A stretch of 64,000 nt of DNA from Flavobacterium piscisymbiosum (lineage in GTDB: Bacteria > Bacteroidota > Bacteroidia > Flavobacteriales > Flavobacteriaceae): positions 1,984,001 through 2,048,000 of the forward strand of contig NZ_JAJJMM010000001.1 in assembly GCF_020905295.1 (NCBI RefSeq), read 5' to 3'. The position numbers were made by a program, and so were the translations under genes. A model generated the notes under the pieces. That model searched no databases. It worked only from the letters and a program-made list of their open reading frames with translations, and was not told where the DNA came from. The number at the start of each line of letters is the position of its first letter. The stretch's first letter is position 1. Below, in pieces: positions 17,976 to 26,310 of this stretch.

Positions 17976-19097
17976 TTATTTTTTGACAAGGTATAGATTT
18001 TTGGTTTCGTTGTCAGAAATTATGGTAAACTTCAAATTAGGATTAAAATAATAGCTGTATTTTTCTTTTACTGAGTTTTCCATTTTTTGTTTATTGTCAC
18101 TTGTGGAGTCATATATTGATCTTTCCTTATTGTCATAATCATCCAAATAAACATCTTCTTTTTTAAATTTTAGTGTGTCTTTTTCAAAAGCGATATTGAT
18201 ATACGCAATTCCTTGCCAGTAATAATAAGTATATGGACTGTTAGATTGAGTCTGTCCAGCCATATTTGATTCGTATTTTAATTTCTGATAGTATTTGATT
18301 TTTATTTTATCGTAAGGTATATCGCTTAACAGATTTTCATTAATGATTTTTTTATTATGATCATCGCTTTGAATTCGGGCATTTTTCGATATCTCTGAAC
18401 CAACTCCATATAGTACATGCCATTGGTTATTTGCAAAATAAACTATGGATTCTCTTTTGTCAACAGGTATTGAGTCATCTCTCCATGCATAAAAAGGTTC
18501 CAGATAAATAGAATTTGGAACTATAGTGTCGTAATAATATTTTGATAATCTTTCGGTAGTCCAGGTTAAGTCTTTGTTTAAGGCGATAAATGCTTGTTTT
18601 GCTTTGTTTCCATCTGCTGGCCAAGTTTGATAGTATAAAAACGCTTTGTTTACTATTTGCTTATTAAGTAAAACAATATCACCAAACTCAGATTGATCTG
18701 AAGAGGAAGTTTTAAAGGTTGTTGTGTCTAAAACTTTTCCAAAGGAATCTAACTTAAATAATGTGTTAGAAAAATTACTACCACTATTTCCTCCTCCATG
18801 ATCAAAGGCTTCTGTTTTGGTGATCACTTTAACCATGATTTTATCATTAGAAATTGAAAGAACCTGAAAATTAAAATTATATGCTCCTCCTTTATGAAAT
18901 AATGTTATGTCATGATTGCCGAATTTTTTTACTTCGGATAAATTTTTATAATAGACAAGTTCGCTTGGTAATTTTGTGCGAGGAAAAAGATTTATAAAAA
19001 AAGTATCAATACCCAAAGCGAGGCCAACATTAATTTGATATACTAAAAACAAAATGATTATTGTCGCAATGGAGTATTTGATTGTTTTCTTTTTCAT
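17976..19097 (-). CDS. hypothetical membrane-anchored protein
   Basis: A 373-residue protein with one N-terminal transmembrane or signal segment (YSIATIIILFLVYQINVGLAL) and a long extracytoplasmic domain rich in Tyr, Lys and Asp. I recognise no family. I chose ATG at 19097 (MKKKTIKYS); a TTG nine codons upstream falls inside the duplicated polA fragment and is unlikely. The AT content and lack of recognisable relatives fit an accessory gene. It is the first gene beyond the polA remnant. Confidence 0.7.
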   Translation of the reverse strand: MKKKTIKYSIATIIILFLVYQINVGLALGIDTFFINLFPRTKLPSELVYYKNLSEVKKFGNHDITLFHKGGAYNFNFQVLSISNDKIMVKVITKTEAFDHGGGNSGSNFSNTLFKLDSFGKVLDTTTFKTSSSDQSEFGDIVLLNKQIVNKAFLYYQTWPADGNKAKQAFIALNKDLTWTTERLSKYYYDTIVPNSIYLEPFYAWRDDSIPVDKRESIVYFANNQWHVLYGVGSEISKNARIQSDDHNKKIINENLLSDIPYDKIKIKYYQKLKYESNMAGQTQSNSPYTYYYWQGIAYINIAFEKDTLKFKKEDVYLDDYDNKERSIYDSTSDNKQKMENSVKEKYSYYFNPNLKFTIISDNETKNLYLVKK

Positions 19098-19105
19098 TTC
19101 AGTTT

Positions 19106-19168
19106 TTAATGAGCTTCCGGTCAATCTTTACCCAAACCAATTTCTATATCTAAAGGAACACTCATTAT
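19106..19168 (-). pseudogene. degenerate second copy of the polA 3' end
   Basis: Sixty-three bases match the end of polA (19916-19978) at about 55 of 63 positions. On the minus strand it reads IMSVPLDIEIGLGKD, then TGA in place of Trp, then PEAH and a stop, against MMSVPLDVELGLGKDWLEAH in PolA. Most differences are silent or conservative apart from the stop. It lies 810 bp from the true polA end in the same orientation, with two small membrane-protein genes between. Confidence 0.9.
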
Positions 19169-19227
19169 GATTGGCGAAAATTGGTTTAAATTCAATGTCT
19201 TTTTTATAATTACATTGTGGATTTTAT

Positions 19228-19581
19228 TTAAGAATTTCTTGCAATTAAAATTAATCCCAATATAAAAGGAAGGGAATAAAAAGCTAATATGACATAATTG
19301 GTATTTCTTAAATATATTTTATTCTTTTTATTAAGGTTAGAAGCCTCAATTAAAAGGGCAACAATTATTAAAAAAAGGATAAAAAGAGAAAAGAAAAAAG
19401 CGATATATGCCATTCCTATGTTGCCTGAATAATCTACAATCGAGTATAATAGAAAAAAAATAAAAAGAGGAATGATTATTCTGATCACGATGTGAACAAT
19501 TATGTTGAATACATCTGAGTCTGTATCTTCTTCTTGTTGAGTATTTTTAATCTCAAAAAGTTTATTTAATTCTTCATTCAT
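19228..19581 (-). CDS. small hypothetical membrane protein
   Basis: A 117-residue protein: an acidic N-terminus (KNTQQEEDTDSDVFN) followed by about three hydrophobic segments (IIVHIVIRIIIPLFIFFLLY, IAFFFSLFILFLIIVALLI, NYVILAFYSLPFILGLIL). No family recognised. It lies 12 bp after the 66-residue membrane protein gene and is probably cotranscribed. Both lie between polA and the polA 3'-end remnant. Confidence 0.65.
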   Translation of the reverse strand: MNEELNKLFEIKNTQQEEDTDSDVFNIIVHIVIRIIIPLFIFFLLYSIVDYSGNIGMAYIAFFFSLFILFLIIVALLIEASNLNKKNKIYLRNTNYVILAFYSLPFILGLILIARNS

Positions 19582-19593
19582 GATACTCTTTAT

Positions 19594-19794
19594 TTATTGT
19601 TTTTTGTATAATGCTACAAAAAAAGGCAATAATCCGGCATACGCTACAAATTCTAGAAATCCTATGATTTGTGATAACCGATAGTATACTGCCTGATCTA
19701 TTGGTATTGATGCAACAGATTGTATAAACCAAAATAAATTTACTGTTCCAAGTATGCAAATTGATATTATTGCTAATAAGGTATTTTTTTTCAT
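19594..19794 (-). CDS. tiny hypothetical membrane protein
   Basis: A 66-residue protein with two predicted membrane segments (TLLAIISICILGTVNLFWFI and IIGFLEFVAYAGLLPFFVAL). No family recognised. It starts 122 bp beyond the polA stop and pairs with the 117-residue membrane protein. Small size keeps the confidence moderate. Confidence 0.6.
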   Translation of the reverse strand: MKKNTLLAIISICILGTVNLFWFIQSVASIPIDQAVYYRLSQIIGFLEFVAYAGLLPFFVALYKKQ

Positions 19795-19915
19795 TTTTAT
19801 TTAAAGAAGATTAATCTTATTATTTTATATTTTTTGCAATGTATGAATTTTCTTGTTCATTATTTTGGTTTTAATGAAGAGACTCTATTGAGAAATAAAT
19901 GTAATAAATGTTTAT

Positions 19916-22762
19916 TTAATGCGCTTCCAGCCAATCTTTACCCAAACCAAGTTCAACATCTAAAGGAACGCTCATCATAAATGCATTTTCCATTTCGTGT
20001 TTAATCATAGGCTGAATTTTCTCGAGTTCATCATTGTGAACATCGAACACAAGCTCATCATGTACCTGAAGTAACATTCTTGATTTCCAGTTTTCTTCTT
20101 TTAATTTTTTGTGGATGTTGATCATCGCGATTTTAATCACATCGGCAGCACTTCCCTGAATTGGTGCATTTACAGCATTTCTTTCGGCAGCACTTCTAAC
20201 CACGGCATTTGCAGAGTTAATATCTTTTAAATATCGGCGACGGCCTAAAATCGTTTGTACGTATCCATTTTCACGGGCAAATTCTATTTGTTCGTTAATA
20301 TAAGATCTTAATCTTGGATAAGTTTTGTAATACGCTTCAATCAAAGCAGCACTTTCGCTACGGGACAATGAAGTCTGATTACTTAAACCAAAAGCAGAAA
20401 CACCATATATAATCCCGAAGTTTACCGTTTTGGCATTACTTCTTTGTTCGCGCGAAACTTCATCCAAAGGAACATCAAAAACTTTTGCAGCAGTTGCTTT
20501 GTGAATGTCTTCTCCGTTTTTGAAAGCGGCAATCATATTTTCTTCTCCGCTTAAAGCGGCAATAATTCTTAATTCTATCTGCGAGTAATCCGCAGAGATT
20601 AAAGTATGGTTTTCATCGCGAGCTACAAATGCTTTACGAATCTGACGACCTCTTTCTGTACGAATTGGAATATTCTGCAAGTTCGGATTATTAGAACTCA
20701 AACGTCCCGTTGCGGCAACAGTTTGCATGTAATCAGTATGAACACGTAATGTTTTTTTGTCTACTTGTTCCGGCAAAGCCAAAATATAAGTGCTTTGTAG
20801 TTTTACCATTTGACGCCAATCCAGGATTTGTTTTACAATTGGATTGTCGTTTGCTAAATAAGTCAAAACCTCTTCGCCAGTTGCGTATTGACCAGTTTTG
20901 GTTTTCTTTTGTTTTGCTCCGCCAATTTTTAATTTATCAAATAAAATATCTCCTAATTGTTTTGGAGAGGCCAGATTGAATTTCTCGCCGGCGGTTTCGT
21001 ATATTTTTTCTTCCAGAGATTTAATTTCGATGTCCATTTCTTTAGACATTATACTTAAAAACTCAACATCTAAACGAATTCCTTCTGTTTCCATATCGGC
21101 TAAAACGCTTACTAATGGAATTTCGATTTCGTCGAATAACTTCTTAGTTTCGGTTTTGTCTAATTCGGCAGTAAAAAGTTCTTTTAATTGTAATGTAATA
21201 TCAGCATCTTCTGCAGCATATTCCTTGATGTCTTCAAGAGCTACATCACGCATTGTAATTTGATTTTTTCCTTTTTTACCAATTAATGTTTCAATTGATT
21301 TTGGAGAATATTTCAAATACGTTTCTGCTAAAATATCCATATTATGGCGCATATCCGGATTAATCAAATAGTGCGCAATCATGGTGTCAAAAAGTTTTCC
21401 TTTTACGATAACGCCATAATTAGAAAGGATCTTTAAGTCGTATTTTAAGTTTTGACCAATTTTTTCGATGTTTTCATTTTCGAAAAACGGTTTAAATTTA
21501 TCTACTAAAATCTGAGCTTCTTCCTGACTTTCCGGAAACGGAACATAAAATGCTTTTCCTTTTTCATAAGCAAAAGACATTCCTACTAGTTCTGCGTGCA
21601 AAGCATCCAGGCCAGTAGTTTCAGTATCAAAACAAACAGCAGTCTGTTTTTGTAAATTCTGCAAAAGCAATTTAATTCCTAAATCACCTTCAATGGCTTG
21701 ATAGGAGTGAGGTGTGTTTTCTAAAGTATTGTAAAACGAAGTTCTCTCTTCTGTGTTTTCATCTGTAGTGGCACCGCCTCCAAAAAGATCAAACTGATCT
21801 TCGTTTTTGGGTTGTGGTTTTTTGTACAATTTAGCATCCGAAGGCTGACCTGCATTTGCTAGTTCATTTCCGCCGCCTGCTTTAAATAAATTATCAAATT
21901 GTTCGGCCATTCTTCTAAATTCCAATTCCTGGAAAATAGCATCAGTTTTTTCGATATCAGGACGCGAAAGTTCGTAGTCATTTTCATTAAAAACTACATC
22001 ACAATCGCATATAATAGTGGCTAATTTTTTAGATAAAATTCCTTTTTCTTTATTGGCTTCGATATTCTCTTTCATTTTACCTTTCAGTAAATGCGTGTTT
22101 TCAAGAAGGTTTTCCATCGAACCAAATTCTTTCAGGAATTTTTTGGCAGTCACTTCGCCAACTCCTGGTAATCCAGGAATGTTATCGACAGCATCTCCCA
22201 TCATTCCAAGAAAATCAATTACCTGTTCTGGTTTTTCGATTTCAAATTTTGCCAAAACTTCAGGAACTCCCCAAATTTCGATACCATTTCCCATACGGGC
22301 TGGTTTGTACATAAATATATTTTCAGAAACCAATTGAGCAAAATCCTTATCTGGTGTTACCATAAAGACTTTGTAGTTTTCTTTTTCAGCTTGTTTAGCA
22401 ATTGTTCCAATCAAATCATCTGCTTCGCAGCCTTCTATCTCTATAATAGGAATGTGCATTGCTCTTAATAATTCCTGAATATAAGGCACGGCAATTTTAA
22501 TTGCTTCCGGAGTAGCGTCACGATTGGCTTTATATTCTGTAAACATTTCGGTTCTTACATGACTTCCGCCTTTATCAAAAGCTACAGCCAAATGATCTGG
22601 TTTTTCACGTTTAATAACATCCAAAAGCGAATTCATGAATCCCATAATCGCTGATGTATCCATTCCTTTTGAGTTGATTCGTGGATTTTTTATAAAAGCA
22701 TAATAACCACGAAAAATTAATGCATAAGCATCGAGAAGAAAAAGACGTTTTTGAGTTGACAT
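19916..22762 (-). CDS. polA: DNA polymerase I
   Basis: A complete three-domain Pol I of 948 residues. The 5' nuclease domain (about 1-290) has LLDAYALIFRGYYAF and ECEADDLIGT-like acidic motifs, with a helix-hairpin-helix VDNIPGLPGVGEVTAKK. The 3'-5' exonuclease (about 350-540) keeps catalytic acids in CFDTETTGLDALHAE, IGQNLKYDLKIL and YAAEDADITL, so proofreading is probably intact. The polymerase domain has SADYSQIELRIIAALSG (motif A), RSNAKTVNFGIIYG (motif B) and LQVHDELVFD (motif C). Used in Okazaki fragment processing and repair. A second, degraded copy of its last 63 bases lies downstream. Confidence 0.98.
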   Translation of the reverse strand: MSTQKRLFLLDAYALIFRGYYAFIKNPRINSKGMDTSAIMGFMNSLLDVIKREKPDHLAVAFDKGGSHVRTEMFTEYKANRDATPEAIKIAVPYIQELLRAMHIPIIEIEGCEADDLIGTIAKQAEKENYKVFMVTPDKDFAQLVSENIFMYKPARMGNGIEIWGVPEVLAKFEIEKPEQVIDFLGMMGDAVDNIPGLPGVGEVTAKKFLKEFGSMENLLENTHLLKGKMKENIEANKEKGILSKKLATIICDCDVVFNENDYELSRPDIEKTDAIFQELEFRRMAEQFDNLFKAGGGNELANAGQPSDAKLYKKPQPKNEDQFDLFGGGATTDENTEERTSFYNTLENTPHSYQAIEGDLGIKLLLQNLQKQTAVCFDTETTGLDALHAELVGMSFAYEKGKAFYVPFPESQEEAQILVDKFKPFFENENIEKIGQNLKYDLKILSNYGVIVKGKLFDTMIAHYLINPDMRHNMDILAETYLKYSPKSIETLIGKKGKNQITMRDVALEDIKEYAAEDADITLQLKELFTAELDKTETKKLFDEIEIPLVSVLADMETEGIRLDVEFLSIMSKEMDIEIKSLEEKIYETAGEKFNLASPKQLGDILFDKLKIGGAKQKKTKTGQYATGEEVLTYLANDNPIVKQILDWRQMVKLQSTYILALPEQVDKKTLRVHTDYMQTVAATGRLSSNNPNLQNIPIRTERGRQIRKAFVARDENHTLISADYSQIELRIIAALSGEENMIAAFKNGEDIHKATAAKVFDVPLDEVSREQRSNAKTVNFGIIYGVSAFGLSNQTSLSRSESAALIEAYYKTYPRLRSYINEQIEFARENGYVQTILGRRRYLKDINSANAVVRSAAERNAVNAPIQGSAADVIKIAMINIHKKLKEENWKSRMLLQVHDELVFDVHNDELEKIQPMIKHEMENAFMMSVPLDVELGLGKDWLEAH

Positions 22763-22831
22763 AAAAAAAATTATTAGTCTGTAAAAATAAACAATTGGGT
22801 CTCAAAAAATAATCAAAAAAGAAATTTTTTA

Positions 22832-22945
22832 CCATATAAGTAATATAAGTTCATTTTAGTAGAGATGAATAGCATTGTAAAGACGCGAAGCAGTATGTCT
22901 AATATCTCGTTGATAAAATTAAATGAACTTATATTACTTATATGG
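22832..22945. repeat. perfect 25-bp inverted repeat enclosing a small palindrome
   Basis: Left arm 22832-22856 (CCATATAAGTAATATAAGTT plus CATTT) and right arm 22921-22945 are exact reverse complements, 114 bp end to end. Between them is AGACGC-N8-ATGTCT with AGAGATG/CATT sequence related to the palindromes at 6528 and 6971. It looks like a non-autonomous mobile element or REP-type cluster. No gene inside. Confidence 0.88.
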
Positions 22946-22998
22946 AGGAAAAAGCCCCAATAGTTAATGTCAAGTTAAAATATTTATGCAGGAGGTTT

Positions 22999-23034
22999 TC
23001 TTCATTTTGTCTTCATATTACAGGGGTACATTTG
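22999..23034 (+). promoter_or_regulatory. promoter with TCTTCAT direct repeat (putative OmpR-type box)
   Basis: TCTTCAT (22999-23005), TTTG (23006-23009, -33), TCTTCAT (23010-23016), then 17 nt after the TTTG comes TACATTTG (-7, 23027-23034). The repeat period of 11 bp is that expected for OmpR/PhoB-family regulators. The same arrangement stands at 25978-26013. Confidence 0.75.
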
Positions 23035-23075
23035 ATCTATAAAATAAAAGGAATCAATTTTAAAAAATAGAAATC

Positions 23076-23273
23076 ATGAGAAATTTATTAATGCTATTAG
23101 TAGCAGTTTTAGGAACAAGTGTAATGGTAAGTGCATTTCCTGCAAAAGATATTAAAACAGCTCCGGCAAAAGAAGTTAAAGCTGCAAAACATTCAAAAAA
23201 CAAAGCGGATAAAAAAGTGAAATCAGAAAAAAGCGAGGCTACTAAAGTAGAGACAGCTAAAGTGAAAAAATAA
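23076..23273 (+). CDS. small secreted Lys/Ala-rich protein, paralogue 1
   Basis: A 65-residue protein: signal peptide MRNLLMLLVAVLGTSVMVSA, then a short basic tail with the shared core PAKEVKAAKHSKNKADKKVK. About a third of the mature part is Lys, with no Cys or Trp. In size and composition it recalls the acid-shock protein Asr of enterobacteria, but I see no proof of homology and the function is unknown. First of three tandem paralogues upstream of a two-component system. Confidence 0.8.
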   Translation: MRNLLMLLVAVLGTSVMVSAFPAKDIKTAPAKEVKAAKHSKNKADKKVKSEKSEATKVETAKVKK

Positions 23274-23325
23274 GAAAAAAGGAATTATAATATAAAAGGT
23301 TATTTAATTTAAAAATCAAGACATC

Positions 23326-23508
23326 ATGAAAAATTTATTTATTGTATTAGCAGCGGTTTTAGGAACAAGCGCAATGGTTAGCGCTCAAACAACTCCAACT
23401 CAGGCAACACCTGCAAAAGAAGTTAAAGCGACAAAACATCATAAAAATAAAGCTGATAAAAAAGTAAAAGCAGAAGCTCCAAAGGCAGAAACTTCAAAAG
23501 TAAAATAA
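23326..23508 (+). CDS. small secreted Lys/Ala-rich protein, paralogue 2
   Basis: A 60-residue protein, MKNLFIVLAAVLGTSAMVSA as signal peptide, then QTTPTQATPAKEVKATKHHK and NKADKKVKAEAPKAETSKVK. It is nearly identical to paralogue 3 at protein and DNA level, including about 35 bp of leader ending in AATCAAGACATCATG, so the two arose by recent tandem duplication of a 231-bp unit. No promoter of its own is visible; it is probably cotranscribed with paralogue 1. Confidence 0.8.
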   Translation: MKNLFIVLAAVLGTSAMVSAQTTPTQATPAKEVKATKHHKNKADKKVKAEAPKAETSKVK

Positions 23509-23556
23509 GAAAATAGGTTGTTATAAAAGGTTAATTTAATTTAAAATCAAGACATC

Positions 23557-23739
23557 ATGAAAAATTTATTTATTGTATTAGCAGCAGTTTTAGGTACAAG
23601 TGCAATGGTTAGCGCTCAAACAACTCCAACTCAGGCAGCTCCTGCAAAAGAAGTTAAAGCTACAAAACATCACAAAAACAAAGCTGATAAAAAAGTAAAA
23701 GCAGAGGCTCCTAAAGCAGAAGCAACTAAAATGAAGTAA
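23557..23739 (+). CDS. small secreted Lys/Ala-rich protein, paralogue 3
   Basis: A 60-residue protein differing from paralogue 2 at only a few positions (TQAAPAKE, and EATKMK at the end). The same signal peptide is followed by a basic mature tail. It is last of the tandem set and is followed by a terminator-like hairpin (23820-23852). The mature peptide is too short and simple to be an enzyme; binding to an anionic partner, or buffering or protecting the envelope, is conceivable. Confidence 0.8.
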   Translation: MKNLFIVLAAVLGTSAMVSAQTTPTQAAPAKEVKATKHHKNKADKKVKAEAPKAEATKMK

Positions 23740-23819
23740 TAAAAGTTGTTTTTGTTTTGCTTTCAAAGAATTGTAAAGGAGGCAAAACAGAAGTAATGAT
23801 TATGAGAATGCAGATGGAG

Positions 23820-23852
23820 AAAGCTGGTAAAGAAATTTATCAGCTTTTTTTA
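23820..23852 (+). terminator. terminator after the small-protein cluster
   Basis: AAAGCTGGTAAA and TTTATCAGCTTT pair with one G:U and are followed by T-rich sequence. The hairpin is nearly the same as the one at 26311-26342 behind paralogue 4. Confidence 0.8.
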
Positions 23853-23928
23853 ATTCGTTAATTTTTTAATAATGCGCAATAATGTTTTTTAGAATTGATT
23901 AAATTTAGTTGCGCTTAAATGCTCTGTT

Positions 23929-24603
23929 ATGAATATTTTAATTGTTGAAGATAATAAGGAACTAGCTGTTGAAGTTTATGATTTTTTATGCAACGTAGGT
24001 TATGTTTGCAAGATTGCTCATAATTGTGCCGATGCCCTTGAAGAAGTAAATAGTAACGATTATGATGCGATGCTTCTGGATCTTGGTTTGCCTGACGGAG
24101 ATGGATTTGAGGTTTTGCAAACGGTTCGAAAAACAAAATCGAAAATAGCGGTTATTGTTCTTACGGCGCGAGGTGAATTAGATGACAGAATAAATGGTCT
24201 GCATCTTGGTGCCGATGATTATTTGACTAAACCGTTTGCATTAACAGAACTTAGTGCGCGTTTGTTTGCTGTAATTCGCAGAATTCATGGTTTTACTGTA
24301 AACAGTTTAAGTATTCACGGTTTTTTGCTGCAGCTTCAGGATTATAAAGTGAGCTACGATAGTGTTCCAATTAGTCTTACCAAAAAAGAATTTGATATTT
24401 TTCAGTATTTGGTTTTAAACAAAAATCGTGTAATTACCAGATTACAACTTACAGAACATATTTGGGGAGATATCCTCGAGGTAAATTCAGATTCTAATTT
24501 TATAGATGTTCATGTTCGAAATCTTCGTAAAAAACTCGACAAACATACGGCTATAGATTGGTTTGAAACCGTTAGAAATGTTGGTTATCGTATTAATGAG
24601 TAA
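23929..24603 (+). CDS. response regulator, OmpR/PhoB family
   Basis: A 224-residue two-domain regulator. The receiver has the acidic pair Glu7-Asp8 (VEDN), phosphoacceptor Asp51 (MLLDLGLPDGDGFEVL), Thr79 and Lys101 (YLTKPF). Residues about 130-222 are the winged helix (LTKKEFDIFQYLVLNKNRVI, then DVHVRNLRKKLDKHTAIDWFETVRNVGYRI). The sensor kinase follows 10 bp downstream. It lies amid four paralogous small secreted-protein genes, two of whose promoters carry an 11-bp-period direct repeat, so they are its likely targets. Confidence 0.95.
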   Translation: MNILIVEDNKELAVEVYDFLCNVGYVCKIAHNCADALEEVNSNDYDAMLLDLGLPDGDGFEVLQTVRKTKSKIAVIVLTARGELDDRINGLHLGADDYLTKPFALTELSARLFAVIRRIHGFTVNSLSIHGFLLQLQDYKVSYDSVPISLTKKEFDIFQYLVLNKNRVITRLQLTEHIWGDILEVNSDSNFIDVHVRNLRKKLDKHTAIDWFETVRNVGYRINE

Positions 24604-24613
24604 ATAAAATACT

Positions 24614-25951
24614 GTGAAGATAAAGCATCAATTGGCTATTTTTAATGCACTAACAAGGTTGTTGGTGATTTTGGTTTTATGGCTAATGTTGCCTATTCTG
24701 GTCGAAAATGTTGTTTACAGACATATTAATAATGGATTGCTGGAAAAAAAACAAAAATTCATACAACATTTAGATCAAAATGAAATAAATGATTTTATCG
24801 AAAATTCAGATGATTCAACCGAAACCTATTCGCAGTTTTCTACCTTACATAGTGAGTTTTTAGTACTTTCTAAATCGCCTGTAAAAATTGCCAAAAAGAA
24901 AGCTGTTTTTACTAATGAATATCGCATTATAGAAGGTGAAGAAAATGAATACAGAATTTTGCAATATCATTTTACTTTTGGCAATCAGGGATATAATTTA
25001 GAAATAGGAAGCAGTCTTGCTGAAATAAATGACCTTACTTTTATCATCAGGTTTTTTATTATCATTGTTTTTGTGGTTATCCTGCTGATTACCTTTTTGG
25101 CAGATACTTTTTATATTGAATATTTACTGAAGCCTTTTTATAAAATTATTGATACCAAAATAAGGCGTGTCAACGAACCTGAAGCATTTGATCATACGCC
25201 AATAAAAGCAAGGTCGAGAGATTTTAGGGAGCTCGATTTTGTTTTGAACCAAATGATGGATCGTATTGCAGAGCTTTTTAAAAAAGAAAAACAATTTATT
25301 TCGAATGTTTCGCATGAATTGCTTACTCCTATAGCTTTGCTTAAAAACAAGTTTGAGAATTTGCTTCAAAATGATTCTCTTGATGATAATGCTTTCGATA
25401 AAATTGCAGGTTCGTTAAGAACTTTAGATATGCTGAAAAAAATTATCAATAACTTATTGTTGATTTCCAGAATCGAAAACAATCAGTATGAGGCAAATGA
25501 AAGTATTAATTTTCATGAACTTGTTACTGATTTGCAAGAAGATCTGGAGGATAGGATAGAAGACAGGGAAATTCAGTTTTTAAACAAAATGCAGCATGAT
25601 TATATCTTTACAGGAAATAAAACACTTATTCATATTCTGATTTATAATTTGGTAACCAATGCCATAAAATACAATAAGCCACAAGGAAGCATTGAAGTTA
25701 CAGATGGTTTTTTAGAAAATAAATATTTTATTTCTATAACTGATTCAGGCATTGGAATGAATGATTCTCAAATCGAAAATATATTCAACAGGTTTGCCAG
25801 AATAAGCTCTGATCAGGAAGGTCAGGGGTTAGGGCTTGCGATTGCGGATAGTATTGCATCTTTTCATCATATCGAGATAAAAGTTTCTTCTGCTTTAAAT
25901 GAAGGTACAACCTTTATGTTGCTGTTCCCGGAGGTTTTAAAACATAATTAA
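24614..25951 (+). CDS. sensor histidine kinase
   Basis: A 445-residue membrane kinase starting at GTG. Transmembrane helices are at about residues 14-34 and 143-163, enclosing a roughly 105-residue periplasmic sensor with no recognised fold. A HAMP-like linker leads to the dimerisation domain with phosphoacceptor His234 (SHELLTP), then N box (LVTNAIKYN), G1 (DSGIGM), F box (FNRFAR) and G2 (GQGLGLAIA). It partners the regulator just upstream. The stimulus is unknown; a periplasmic signal linked to the small secreted proteins is plausible. Confidence 0.94.
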   Translation: MKIKHQLAIFNALTRLLVILVLWLMLPILVENVVYRHINNGLLEKKQKFIQHLDQNEINDFIENSDDSTETYSQFSTLHSEFLVLSKSPVKIAKKKAVFTNEYRIIEGEENEYRILQYHFTFGNQGYNLEIGSSLAEINDLTFIIRFFIIIVFVVILLITFLADTFYIEYLLKPFYKIIDTKIRRVNEPEAFDHTPIKARSRDFRELDFVLNQMMDRIAELFKKEKQFISNVSHELLTPIALLKNKFENLLQNDSLDDNAFDKIAGSLRTLDMLKKIINNLLLISRIENNQYEANESINFHELVTDLQEDLEDRIEDREIQFLNKMQHDYIFTGNKTLIHILIYNLVTNAIKYNKPQGSIEVTDGFLENKYFISITDSGIGMNDSQIENIFNRFARISSDQEGQGLGLAIADSIASFHHIEIKVSSALNEGTTFMLLFPEVLKHN

Positions 25952-25977
25952 ACGTTAATTTTTTCAAAGTCGTTCAA

Positions 25978-26013
25978 TCTTCATTTTGTCTTCATTTAGC
26001 GTATATATCTTTG
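25978..26013 (+). promoter_or_regulatory. second promoter with the same TCTTCAT direct repeat
   Basis: TCTTCAT (25978-25984), TTTG (25985-25988), TCTTCAT (25989-25995), and after 17 nt from TTTG comes TATCTTTG (26006-26013). An 18-bp string is identical to that at 22999-23016, and the spacing to the -7 element is the same. Confidence 0.75.
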
Positions 26014-26057
26014 AGGTATAATAAATGAAAGTATTAATAATCATAAAAACTTCAATC

Positions 26058-26246
26058 ATGAAAAAATTAGTAATGTTAGCAGTAGCTGTTTTAGGAACAA
26101 CTGCAATGGTAAGCGCTCAAACAACTCCAGCACAAACAACTCCGGCAAAAGAAGCAAAAGCTCCTAAGAAAGACAAAAAAGCAGATAAAAAAGCTAAAAA
26201 AGCCGAAGTAAAAGCTGAAGCAGCTAAACCAGAAGCTAAAAAATAA
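26058..26246 (+). CDS. small secreted Lys/Ala-rich protein, paralogue 4
   Basis: A 62-residue protein, signal peptide MKKLVMLAVAVLGTTAMVSA, then QTTPAQTTPAKEAKAPKKDK and a nearly pure Lys/Ala/Glu tail. It is the most diverged of the four paralogues but has the same layout, the same direct-repeat promoter and the same terminator hairpin. I start at ATG 26058; an in-frame ATG at 26025 overlaps the promoter region and would spoil the signal peptide. It directly follows the sensor kinase gene. Confidence 0.82.
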   Translation: MKKLVMLAVAVLGTTAMVSAQTTPAQTTPAKEAKAPKKDKKADKKAKKAEVKAEAAKPEAKK

Positions 26247-26310
26247 AACAACGCAGGTTTGATTTAAACCGTGTTGTGGATTATAAAGGTTTTAAAAAAT
26301 TTGGTAGAGA

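Noticed and set aside
19098..19124. TTG start extending the 373-residue hypothetical protein
   Set aside because: The extension is made of the polA remnant in another frame; ATG at 19097 leads directly into a basic N-terminus and hydrophobic segment.
19106..19168. Possibility that the second polA end is a sequence assembly artefact
   Set aside because: The two copies differ at about eight positions, mostly silent, which is evolutionary divergence rather than a collapsed or repeated read.
19574..19759. 61-codon frame overlapping the 66-residue membrane protein
   Set aside because: Same strand but another frame; the alternative frame at 19594-19794 has a cleaner start and coherent membrane helices.
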